Positions 26,716-33,514 of a DNA stretch of 45,265 nt are shown here, piece by piece. Under the pieces are notes generated by a model. The model had not been told where the DNA came from, did no database searches, and saw nothing but the letters and a program-made list of their open reading frames with translations. The stretch comes from an uncultured Clostridia bacterium (GTDB lineage Bacteria > Bacillota > Clostridia > Lachnospirales > Anaerotignaceae). The stretch covers positions 1 to 45,265 of the forward strand of contig CALWRF010000002.1 of the NCBI GenBank assembly GCA_944383885.1, written 5' to 3'. Every line of letters starts with the position of its first letter. Position 1 is the stretch's first letter. The position numbers and the translations under genes are program-made.

Positions 26716-27855
26716 ATGGGTTATATTTTAACAGAAGAGGGCAGTGAGCTTGTCTCTACCGTAAAGGAATTTTGTGAAAAAGAAGTTAAGGAACAGTGCA
26801 AAAGCTATGATGTATCAGGTGAATTTCCATCAGAAATAGTGCGCATGGGTGCTGAAATGGGTTTAAGCGCTATTGAAGTGCCTGAGGAGTACGGCGGAGT
26901 AGGCATTGACGCAGTTACATGCGCCGCTATATGCGAGGAAATGGCAAAGGCGGACGCCGGGTTTTACACAACAATGTCAGCCAGCGGTCTTGCTTTAAGA
27001 CCTGTGCTTATAGCAGGCAGCGAAGAACAGAAAAAATGGGCTTGTAATGTGCTCCTTAACGGCGGTCAGGCGGCTTTCGGTCTTACTGAACCCATGGCTG
27101 GTTCCGATTCGTCAAATACGAAAACAACAGCCGATAAGGACGGCGACAGCTATATATTAAACGGCCGTAAATGCTTTATAACAAACGGCGGCATAGCCGA
27201 CTTTTATGTAATATTCGCTATGACTAATAAGGCTAAAGGCGTTAGGGGCATAAGCGCGTTTCTTGTGCCTAAAGACACACCGGGTTTAAGTGTTGGCAGC
27301 CACGAAAATAAAATGGGTATCCGTACATCAAATACAACAGATGTTGTAATGGAGGATATGCGCATACCTGCCTCCGCACTTTTGGGCAAAGAAGGCTCCG
27401 GCTTTATGATTTCAATGAAAACCCTTGATATGTCAAGGGCTTATGTAGGCGCAGGAGCTGTAGGCATTGCCCAAAGGTGTATTGAAGAGGCTGTTAAATA
27501 CGCTAAAGAGAGAGTTACATTTGGAAGCCCTATATCAAATCATCAGGCAATACAGTTTATGCTTGCTGATATGGACATAAAAACAGAAACAGCAAGAGCC
27601 ATGGTTGTTCAGGCTGTTCAAAGACAGGAAAAAGGTCTTTCGTACGCAAAAGAAAGCGCAATAGCGAAATGCTACGCCGGGGATATAGCCGTTGAGGTAG
27701 CCCTTGACGCAATACAGATTTTAGGCGGCTACGGCTACAGCAGGGAATATCCTGTTGAAAAGCTTTTAAGGGACGCCAAAATATTCCAGATTTATGAGGG
27801 AACAAATCAGATTCAAAGGTCGGTTATTGCAAAAAGTGTTATAAAAGGAAGATAA
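26716..27855 (+). CDS. Acyl-CoA dehydrogenase, paralogue 4
   Basis: 379 residues with catalytic base E361 in YEGTNQIQR. It is the most divergent copy: FGLTEPMAGSDSSN replaces FCLTEPMAG, the usual RVTFGQPIGKFQ is RVTFGSPISNHQ, and the C-terminus ends VIKGR instead of VMGKF. The Q-P-I-G-K-F-Q segment lies at the subunit interface near FAD, so partner or substrate use may differ. AAAGGAAA precedes the ATG. etfB follows 20 bases later, showing that the dehydrogenases and Etf are coexpressed. Confidence 0.92.
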   Translation: MGYILTEEGSELVSTVKEFCEKEVKEQCKSYDVSGEFPSEIVRMGAEMGLSAIEVPEEYGGVGIDAVTCAAICEEMAKADAGFYTTMSASGLALRPVLIAGSEEQKKWACNVLLNGGQAAFGLTEPMAGSDSSNTKTTADKDGDSYILNGRKCFITNGGIADFYVIFAMTNKAKGVRGISAFLVPKDTPGLSVGSHENKMGIRTSNTTDVVMEDMRIPASALLGKEGSGFMISMKTLDMSRAYVGAGAVGIAQRCIEEAVKYAKERVTFGSPISNHQAIQFMLADMDIKTETARAMVVQAVQRQEKGLSYAKESAIAKCYAGDIAVEVALDAIQILGGYGYSREYPVEKLLRDAKIFQIYEGTNQIQRSVIAKSVIKGR

Positions 27856-27875
27856 AGGGAGGTATTTAATTTACC

Positions 27876-28667
27876 ATGGAAATTTTAGTATGTGTAAAAC
27901 AGGTTCCTGACGATTCAGTTAAGATTGGTCTTAACGCTTCAGGCGCGCCTGCCATAGACGGTGTTACAATGGTAGCCAACGCTTTTGATACTTACGCTCT
28001 TGAGATGGCAACACGTCTTAAAGAAGCTAATGAGGGCACAATAACAGTAGTTGCAATCGGTCCTGAAAAGGCAAAAGACGCGCTTAAAAGCTGCCTTGCA
28101 GTAGGCGCTTCAAAGGCTTATCTTGTAAGTGATGAAGGTATTGAAAATATGGACAGCCTTGCAACAAGCTATGTACTTTCAAAAGCGGTAAGCAAAATTG
28201 AGGAGCTTAACGGTGCTAAGTTCGACCTTATTTTCTGCGGTAAAGAAACAACAGACTGCACAACAGGCATGGTAGGTCCGGAGCTTGCTGAAAGACTCGG
28301 CGTTGGCTGTGTAACAGGTATTGTTGACATAAGCCTTAAAGACGGCGGTATTTCTGTTAAACAGGAAACAGAGGAAGGCTATAACACAGTTGAAACAGCT
28401 ATTCCTGCCGTTGTAACAGTTAATAAACCGGAGTATGACCCAAGATACCCGACAATGAAGAGCAAAATGGCAGCAAGAAAAATACCTATCGGCGTTATAA
28501 CAGGCGCTGACTTAGGTCTTGAAGCTGACAAAACAGCTCCTGCCGTTAAAGTAACAGCATTAAGCGAGCCTCCAAAGAAACAAGCCGGTGTTAAAATAAA
28601 TGAAAAGACATTTGAAGACACAATGGCTAAGGCTATGGAAGTATTAAAAGAAGCCAAAGTATTCTAA
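27876..28667 (+). CDS. etfB: Electron transfer flavoprotein beta subunit
   Basis: 263-residue EtfB that, with EtfA, accepts or donates electrons for the flavin dehydrogenases encoded upstream. It opens VCVKQVPDDSVKI and has the ALEMATRLKE helix (41-50). The nucleotide-binding loop GKETTDCTTGMVGPELAE (122-139) corresponds to the G-R-x-x-x-D-x-x-x-x-V-G-P motif that holds AMP or the bifurcating FAD. The middle of this loop departs from the common form, so bifurcation cannot be claimed. The ribosome site AAAGGGAGG lies 13 bases from the ATG, longer than usual, but an in-frame TAA excludes an earlier start. Confidence 0.93.
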   Translation: MEILVCVKQVPDDSVKIGLNASGAPAIDGVTMVANAFDTYALEMATRLKEANEGTITVVAIGPEKAKDALKSCLAVGASKAYLVSDEGIENMDSLATSYVLSKAVSKIEELNGAKFDLIFCGKETTDCTTGMVGPELAERLGVGCVTGIVDISLKDGGISVKQETEEGYNTVETAIPAVVTVNKPEYDPRYPTMKSKMAARKIPIGVITGADLGLEADKTAPAVKVTALSEPPKKQAGVKINEKTFEDTMAKAMEVLKEAKVF

Positions 28668-28685
28668 GGAGGGAGGATATTTAAA

Positions 28686-29672
28686 ATGGAAAATTGCATT
28701 TTTGTAGTAATGGAAACAGAAAACGGCGCTGTTAAAAATGTAGGTTTTGAAATGATTACACCTGCTAAAGAAATAGCTGCCGCTAAAAACTTAAAAACAG
28801 TTGCAGTTTTAATAGGCAATGATGTTGATGGTGCCGCAAAGCAGGCTGGAAACTATGGCGCAGACGCTGTAATTACAGTTGACGCACCTGAGTATAAAAC
28901 ATACGCAAGCGATGAATATGCCGCTGTATTAACAACACTTGCTGAAAAATATAAACCTGAGGCTATATTTATAGGTGCTACACCTAACGGCAAAGACCTT
29001 GCCCCAAGGGTAGCAGTTAAGCTTAATACAGGCTGTGCCGCTGATGTAACAGCTATGAAGCTTAATGACGAAGGCAGGATTGCTTTTACTTGCCCGGTAT
29101 ACGGCGGTACAATACTTGCTGAAAACGTAGTTGAAACTATTCCTCAGATGGCTACTGTAAGAGGCGGAGCTTTTAAGAAAGCTGAGCCAAGCGAAACAAG
29201 CGTTGAGATTATTTGTGAAGACGAAATTACTCTTAAAGCAGAGGACATCAAAACAAAGATTGTTGATGTTGTAAAAGAAATTTCAGAGGCTGTAAACCTT
29301 GAAGACGCTGACGTAATTGTTGCCGGCGGTCGTGGAATGGGTTCACCGGAAAACTTTGCGCTTGTTAAAGAGCTTGCAGACCTTCTTGGCGGCGTAGTAG
29401 GCGCTACAAGAGCACCTATTGAGTCAGGCTGGATTTCAAGAGCACATCAGATTGGTCAGTCAGGCAAAATTGTATCTCCTAAGCTTTATATCGCCTGCGG
29501 TATTTCAGGCGCTACACAGCATGTAACAGGTATGGTAGGTTCTGACTATATTATAGCTATTAACAAAGACGAGGACGCTCCTATATTTGACATAGCAAAC
29601 GTAGGTATTGTAGGCAACGTATTGCAGGTAATACCGGCTATGATTGAAGAAATCAAAAAAATGAGAGCATAA
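28686..29672 (+). CDS. etfA: Electron transfer flavoprotein alpha subunit
   Basis: 328-residue EtfA. The N-terminal domain (1-195) pairs with EtfB. The C-terminal FAD domain has GGRGMGSPENF (214-224), TRAPIESGW (241-249) and IGQSGKIVSPKLYIACGISG (256-275), the classic flavin-binding signature. It lacks the N-terminal ferredoxin-like extension found in Acetobacterium LctC, so any ferredoxin coupling would have to be direct. GGAGGGAGGA precedes the ATG. It is the last gene of the cluster, closed by a strong bidirectional terminator. Confidence 0.95.
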   Translation: MENCIFVVMETENGAVKNVGFEMITPAKEIAAAKNLKTVAVLIGNDVDGAAKQAGNYGADAVITVDAPEYKTYASDEYAAVLTTLAEKYKPEAIFIGATPNGKDLAPRVAVKLNTGCAADVTAMKLNDEGRIAFTCPVYGGTILAENVVETIPQMATVRGGAFKKAEPSETSVEIICEDEITLKAEDIKTKIVDVVKEISEAVNLEDADVIVAGGRGMGSPENFALVKELADLLGGVVGATRAPIESGWISRAHQIGQSGKIVSPKLYIACGISGATQHVTGMVGSDYIIAINKDEDAPIFDIANVGIVGNVLQVIPAMIEEIKKMRA

Positions 29673-29682
29673 AAATAACTAA

Positions 29683-29709
29683 AGCCGCCCAAAAAGGGCG
29701 GCTGTTTTA
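29683..29709. terminator. Bidirectional terminator after etfA
   Basis: AGCCGCCC (29683-29690) pairs with GGGCGGCT (29696-29703) around a short A-rich loop. T follows on the plus strand and the A-rich left flank gives T on the minus strand, where the opposing XRE gene ends. Confidence 0.9.
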
Positions 29710-29931
29710 CTTATTTAATTCTTTTTTATCTGTTCTTCCAACAAGATAATCCAGTGATACATCGAAAATATCGGCTATTTTTATTAATATTTCAATTTTA
29801 GGCTCACGAGTCATTAATTCATAATTTTGATATGCCTTTTCGGTAATATTGCAGTAAATAGCAACCTCACATTGAGTATATCCTTTTTCTTTTCTGCACT
29901 GTTTTAGTCTTTTTGCCAAAATATCTCTCAT
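29707..29931 (-). CDS. Small XRE-family HTH regulator
   Basis: 74-residue Cro/CI-type DNA-binding protein, essentially one HTH domain: RLKQCRKEKGYTQCEVAIYC (8-27), with the recognition helix around TEKAYQNYE (30-38). It ends with the DVSLDYLVGR motif (57-66) common in phage and ICE regulators. It converges on etfA. An inverted repeat ACCAAC/GTTGGT lies about 60 bases upstream and is its probable operator. Low-GC codon use and the context of other XRE genes suggest an acquired island. Confidence 0.85.
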   Translation of the reverse strand: MRDILAKRLKQCRKEKGYTQCEVAIYCNITEKAYQNYELMTREPKIEILIKIADIFDVSLDYLVGRTDKKELNK

Positions 29932-29991
29932 ATTTTAACACCTGCAATCGTTCTTGACATCAACAGTATATAGAATTAAAATATAAAATAT

Positions 29992-30007
29992 ACCAACGAT
30001 TGTTGGT
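29992..30007. promoter_or_regulatory. Predicted XRE operator
   Basis: Perfect ACCAAC-gatt-GTTGGT. The core AACGATTG recurs inverted as CAATCGTT at 29945-29952, just upstream of the small XRE gene, giving two sites flanking its putative promoter. Confidence 0.5.
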
Positions 30008-30059
30008 GCTCGCTGGTTTTGTTTTATTATATTAAAGAAATATTAAATCTAAAATAAAA

Positions 30060-30422
30060 CTAATACCTGTTGTTTTTCAGCAGCTCTTCGCCTTTATCCA
30101 AACTCTCTTTTAAAGCTTTTATTGTAGTTTCTATAACTCTAAGCTGATAACTGTCGCATTGAGATAATAACTCCTGAATTTCGTTTAAATGCGGTTCTTT
30201 GCACTCAATTAAATTATCGCAAAGCAGCTGGTCGGCTGAAACTGAAAGAGCGTTTGCTATACTTAAAAGAGCCGGCAAACTAAGCTTTGCATTGCCGTTT
30301 TCTATATTGTGTATGTGAGTTAAGGAAAAATTGGCTAAATCCGCTAATTTCTGCTGTGAGAGTTTAGCTTTTAATCTGGCATTTCTTATTCTTTTACCTA
30401 TCTCTATATAATCCGGTACCAT
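30060..30422 (-). CDS. XRE-family HTH regulator with C-terminal helix
   Basis: 120 residues. The HTH domain (about 7-65) contains KLSQQKLADLANFSLTHIHN (19-38) and NALSVSADQLL (52-62), as in SinR-like or phage CI-like regulators. A helical C-terminus (about 78-115), probably for dimerisation, follows. GGGAGG precedes the ATG by 6 bases. It is read in the same direction as the smaller XRE gene, 128 bases upstream of it, and is divergent from a 67-residue gene of unknown function. Target unknown. Confidence 0.85.
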   Translation of the reverse strand: MVPDYIEIGKRIRNARLKAKLSQQKLADLANFSLTHIHNIENGNAKLSLPALLSIANALSVSADQLLCDNLIECKEPHLNEIQELLSQCDSYQLRVIETTIKALKESLDKGEELLKNNRY

Positions 30423-30545
30423 AATCAGCCTCCCACAATCAAATTAATATTAGTATTGTATCTTTTTTAAAAAAACAATATAATTAAACTATATAAGTTT
30501 TTAACTCACATAGTTTAAATTGGGCAAACGGAAAAGAGGAAAATA

Positions 30546-30749
30546 ATGAAAAAACAGTTTTCAGTAAGGAATGATAAAATAAGAATATACCGAAGTAAAA
30601 ATAAGCTGGATTATGGCTCTGTTTTATTTGATGATTTATACGAATTAAGGGAGTTGCTGCAAAGGACTCTTAAACAAATTGATGTTATGCTGAAAATTAA
30701 TGAGATGGAAACAGGGGAAATATATAAAAGTAAATTTGATTTAAAATAG
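30546..30749 (+). CDS. Hypothetical protein, 67 residues
   Basis: Small polar protein with a basic N-terminus (MKKQFSVRNDKIRIYRSK) and an amphipathic helix (about 29-50, LYELRELLQRTLKQIDVML). No family is recognised. AAGAGGAAA precedes the ATG. It lies divergently from the 120-residue XRE gene, a position typical of genes controlled by such a repressor. The large inverted repeat begins immediately after its stop codon. Confidence 0.5.
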   Translation: MKKQFSVRNDKIRIYRSKNKLDYGSVLFDDLYELRELLQRTLKQIDVMLKINEMETGEIYKSKFDLK

Positions 30750-30751
30750 TT

Positions 30752-30843
30752 TATGTACTTTTCTGGAAAAGTACCAAAAGCAGCGCCGATTTCGATGCGG
30801 CGCCCGCACGAGCAAGGGGTCTAAAACCGACCCCTGCACCCCC
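30752..30843. repeat. Hairpin-rich inverted repeat, outer arm A
   Basis: Starts with a perfect palindrome (GTACTTTTC-tg-GAAAAGTAC, 30755-30774), followed by GCGCC/GGCGC and AGGGGTC/GACCCCT hairpins. Nearly the same sequence occurs in reverse at 31523-31612. Confidence 0.85.
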
Positions 30844-31106
30844 AAAACCTAAAATTTATTGGTAAAAATAAAAAATACCATTAATTAGTAAAAACTAAAT
30901 TCAATTCATAAGCCGTTTTGCTTGGGTCTTTTATCGTGGTCAAATATTACTAACTGGAGTGCGATGGGGCATGCGGTCTTCGCAACAAGGAACCCCAAAG
31001 AATTGGGGCGGTCGCAGACCGTTTTGCCGCAGGCGAAAATTCTGACTATGAGCTTTGCCACCTCGTAAATAATTAGCAAAAACAATAAAAGCCGGATAAA
31101 ACCGGC
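30844..31106. repeat. Hairpin-rich inverted repeat, inner arm B (30905-31065) and flanks
   Basis: No gene. Arm B contains successive small palindromes: CCCCAA/TTGGGG, CGGTC-gca-GACCG and TTTTGCC-gca-GGCGAAAA. It is matched in reverse by 31312-31465. The tail holds the terminator of the first RHH gene, AAGCCGG/CCGGCTT (31089-31108). Confidence 0.8.
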
Positions 31107-31291
31107 TTAATCTTTGTTGCTTATTTTAATTTCTCCATGTTCTTTTTCAAATTTTTCAATACAATCTCTTATAAGGATATTAATCTGGCTGTTGGCAGAA
31201 CGACCTTCATAATCTGAAACAATATGAAGTTTATGCAGTAAATTTTCATCTATTCTTATTGATAAACTTTTAATAGCCAAATTAGACACCT
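31084..31291. repeat. 208-bp direct repeat, copy 1
   Basis: Matches 31744-31951 with three mismatches seen. It includes a terminator hairpin and a complete small RHH gene; the match stops just upstream of the ribosome site. Confidence 0.9.
31107..31280 (-). CDS. Ribbon-helix-helix (Arc/MetJ-type) protein, copy 1
   Basis: 57 residues from the TTG at 31280, reading MAIKSLSIRIDENLL, with AGGTG 6 bases upstream. A GTG start nine bases earlier is possible. The beta strand KSLSIRID (4-11) followed by two helices with GRSANSQINILIRDCIEKFE (about 26-45) is the RHH fold of Arc, Omega or antitoxin-like repressors. No toxin partner is adjacent. The native upstream region found with copy 2 is replaced here by inverted-repeat DNA, so this copy may be silent or under foreign control. 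Confidence 0.75.
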   Translation of the reverse strand: MAIKSLSIRIDENLLHKLHIVSDYEGRSANSQINILIRDCIEKFEKEHGEIKISNKD

Positions 31292-31766
31292 ATTTAATAA
31301 AAAATTTTTTTCGAGGGGGCTGAGCTTATGGTCAGGAATTTTGCCTGCGGCAAAACGGTCTGCGACCGCCCCAATTCTTTGGGGTTCCTTGTTGCGAAGG
31401 CCGCAAGCCCCCTCGAACACCCCCAATTGGCCACGCTAAAAGACCCAAGGCACACGGCTTGAGGTATGTTTTAAATAAAAAATAAACATAAAGAGATTTT
31501 AATCGAAAAATTCCAGTTTTCCGGGGGTGCAGGGGTCGTAGACCCCTTGCTCGTGGGTGCGCTGCGTCGAAATCAGCGCTGCTTTTGGTACTTTTCCAGA
31601 AAAGTACATATAATTTAATTTAAAAACATAAATCAAATAAAGTTTAGTAAAATTTTTTTCAAGTGGGCTGAGCTCGAACCCCACCAATTGGCCACGCTAA
31701 AAGACCACAAGACGCACGGCTTATGGGTTATATCTTTATAAATAATAAAAGCCGGATAAAACCGGC
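31281..31766. repeat. Inverted-repeat arms B' (31312-31465), A' (31523-31612) and partial B'' (31651-31725)
   Basis: No credible gene in these 486 bases. B' and A' are reverse copies of B and A. A' includes the palindrome at 31590-31609. B'' repeats both ends of B' in the same orientation but lacks about 75-80 internal bases. Together with the duplicated RHH gene this is a nested rearrangement. Confidence 0.8.
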
Positions 31767-31951
31767 TTAATCTTTGTTGTTTATTTTAATTTCTCCATGT
31801 TCTTTTTCAAATTTTTCAATACAATCTCTTATAAGAATATTAATCTGGCTGTTGGCAGAACGACCTTCATAATCTGAAACAATATGAAGTTTATGCAGTA
31901 AATTTTCATCTATTCTTATTGATAAACTTTTAATAGCCAAATTAAACACCT
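31744..31951. repeat. 208-bp direct repeat, copy 2
   Basis: Second copy of the segment at 31084-31291, offset 660 bp, including the AAGCCGG/CCGGCTT terminator (31749-31768) and the RHH gene. Confidence 0.9.
31767..31940 (-). CDS. Ribbon-helix-helix (Arc/MetJ-type) protein, copy 2
   Basis: 57 residues from the TTG at 31940 (GAGGTG 6 bases upstream). It differs from copy 1 at one internal residue near the C-terminus (N for S). The RHH fold is predicted from KSLSIRID and the following two helices. This copy keeps its own promoter region and is divergent from the 110-residue XRE gene, with AGATATA operator-like repeats in between, so the two form a likely self-contained regulatory pair (inference). 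Confidence 0.8.
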   Translation of the reverse strand: MAIKSLSIRIDENLLHKLHIVSDYEGRSANSQINILIRDCIEKFEKEHGEIKINNKD

Positions 31952-32010
31952 CAAATATAAATATATTATGTGTTTATTTTAGATATAAAATGTGTTAATA
32001 TGTTTAAAAT

Positions 32011-32027
32011 AGATATAAAATATATCT
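32011..32027. promoter_or_regulatory. Operator-like palindrome between the RHH and XRE genes
   Basis: AGATATA-aaa-TATATCT with perfect seven-base arms. An isolated AGATATA half-site lies 30 bases away at 31981-31987. Likely bound by the flanking XRE or RHH protein. Confidence 0.55.
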
Positions 32028-32065
32028 AAAATAAATCTATTTTTAAAACTAATGAGGTGCCATAT

Positions 32066-32398
32066 ATGGATAATAATGAGAATAAAAATAAATTCAAAAA
32101 AATATTGAAATTTTTAAGACATCAAAATAAGCTTAGTCAAAAAAGTCTTGGAGCGGCTATAGGTTATGGGTATACTGCTATAAGCAACTACGAAAGCGGG
32201 AGAAATGAACCCAGTATAAACGACTTAATTAAGCTCGCAGATTTTTTTAATGTGTCAGTTGACTTTTTGATAGGTCATAAATGCAACATAAACAACGAAA
32301 CAAAATATTTAATTGAAATAGAAGCAGTTAAAATAAATAACATAATGGACAAAGCAAAAGAAAAAATAAATGTGGAATTAAATAATATAAAAGAATAA
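32066..32398 (+). CDS. XRE-family HTH regulator, 110 residues
   Basis: The HTH domain (about 10-65) includes LRHQNKLSQKSLGAAIGYGY (15-34), recognition helix TAISNYESGRNEPS and the DFFNVSVDFLIG ending (about 61-72), typical of phage or ICE repressors. A charged helical tail follows (about 78-110). The ATG at 32066 is chosen because TGAGGTG lies 6 bases upstream; an in-frame GTG is part of that site. It is divergent from RHH copy 2 and probably autoregulated through the AGATATA palindrome. Confidence 0.85.
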   Translation: MDNNENKNKFKKILKFLRHQNKLSQKSLGAAIGYGYTAISNYESGRNEPSINDLIKLADFFNVSVDFLIGHKCNINNETKYLIEIEAVKINNIMDKAKEKINVELNNIKE

Positions 32399-32445
32399 AA
32401 ATAATTTTGATTTTATCGTATATTCAAAATAAATCCCCTCTCTCC

Positions 32446-32474
32446 TTGACTGACAGTGCATTTTATGGTATTAT
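32446..32474 (+). promoter_or_regulatory. SigA promoter of the first ABC transporter operon
   Basis: -35 TTGACT (32446-32451), 17-base spacer, -10 TATTAT (32469-32474). The start site is expected near 32481, with a leader of about 63 bases. Confidence 0.75.
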
Positions 32475-32543
32475 CCATGTGTACTTTAGCTTGGCACAGT
32501 GATATAATTACAAAGTGCCATCATAAAAAGAGGGGGATATTTT

Positions 32544-33425
32544 ATGAAAAAATATGTTGCAATATTAGCAGCTGTATGCCTTGCATTTGGTGTAAGCGCC
32601 TGCGGCAGCTCATCATCATCTTCAGCTTCAGGCTCTGCGGCGGCTTCCGCGTCAGCTTCAGCTTCGTCTTCTGCGTCATCTTCCGGCGAAACAGAAACAA
32701 GCGAAGGCGAAAGAACAACATTTGTTGTAGGCTTTGACGCTGAATACCCACCATACGGATATATGGACGATAACGGCGAGTACACAGGTTTTGACCTTGA
32801 GCTTGCTCAGGCTGTATGCGACATTGAAGGCTGGGAGCTTGTAAAAACTCCTATTAACTGGGATTCAAAAGACATGGAGCTTAACTCAGGCTCTATAGAC
32901 TGTATTTGGAACGGCTTTACTATGAACGGACGTGAGGATGATTATACATTCTCTATCCCTTATGTAGACAACAGCCAGGTTATTGTTGTATCAGAAGACT
33001 CAGGTATTAATTCTCTTGAAGACTTATCAGGCAAAATTGTAGGCGTTCAGGCAGCTTCAGCCGCTCTTACACTTCTTCAGAGCGATGAAGAAGGCGGACA
33101 GAAGGCTTTAGCTGATACATTTGCTTCCCTTCAGGAGTTTCCGGACTACAACAGCGCTTTTGTAGAGCTTCAGGCAGGCTCAATTGACGCTGTAGCTATG
33201 GATATAGGCGTTGCCAACTATCAGCTTAAAACAAGGGGCGAAGGCTACAAAATCCTTGACGAAGCTCTTAATACAGAACAGTACGCTGTAGGCTTTAAAA
33301 AAGGCAATACAGAGCTTTGCGATATAGTAAACAAAGACCTTGAGGAGCTTACAAACAACGGCACAGTTGCGGAGCTTGCTGAAAAATACGATATTTCAGA
33401 CCTTGTATGTCTTGAGGCTGAATAA
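32544..33425 (+). CDS. Amino-acid ABC transporter substrate-binding lipoprotein
   Basis: 293-residue extracellular receptor of family 3 (PF00497). The lipobox ends at C20 (GVSAC), so it is lipid-anchored. A Ser/Ala low-complexity linker (21-48) follows, then the binding domain: FDAEYPPYGYMDDNGEYTGF (about 64-83) and the NGR-x-x-x-Y-x-F-S-x-P-Y segment (about 127-139). Family 3 receptors bind polar or cystine-type amino acids; the ligand is not determinable. AGAGGGGG precedes the ATG. A terminator-like hairpin follows before the permease gene, so the receptor is probably made in excess. Confidence 0.93.
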   Translation: MKKYVAILAAVCLAFGVSACGSSSSSSASGSAAASASASASSSASSSGETETSEGERTTFVVGFDAEYPPYGYMDDNGEYTGFDLELAQAVCDIEGWELVKTPINWDSKDMELNSGSIDCIWNGFTMNGREDDYTFSIPYVDNSQVIVVSEDSGINSLEDLSGKIVGVQAASAALTLLQSDEEGGQKALADTFASLQEFPDYNSAFVELQAGSIDAVAMDIGVANYQLKTRGEGYKILDEALNTEQYAVGFKKGNTELCDIVNKDLEELTNNGTVAELAEKYDISDLVCLEAE

Positions 33426-33465
33426 TAATTTTATCCGCAAAATTAGCTTAGTTTGAATTTGTTTT

Positions 33466-33495
33466 CCGCCGTGCTGTTTTGTACGGCGGTTTTTT
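33466..33495 (+). terminator. Intra-operon terminator between receptor and permease genes
   Basis: CCGCCGT (33466-33472) pairs with ACGGCGG (33483-33489), followed by six T. The permease ribosome site lies just beyond, so read-through must be partial. Confidence 0.8.
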
Positions 33496-33514
33496 GTTTA
33501 AAGGAGCGAAACAG

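Noticed and set aside
31499..31687. 62-codon minus-strand frame in the inverted repeats
   Set aside because: It reads through palindromic repeat DNA, has no ribosome site and resembles no protein.
31107..31940. Toxin-antitoxin module around the RHH genes
   Set aside because: RHH antitoxin-like folds are present, but no toxin-sized gene is adjacent to either copy.
30752..31951. CRISPR array or tRNA genes in the repeat island
   Set aside because: Repeats are inverted, long and unevenly spaced, without uniform spacers, and no cloverleaf was found.
32456..32737. Open frames on both strands over the first receptor gene start
   Set aside because: They are other-frame readings of the promoter, signal peptide and Ser/Ala linker. 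The receptor frame has the ribosome site and lipobox.
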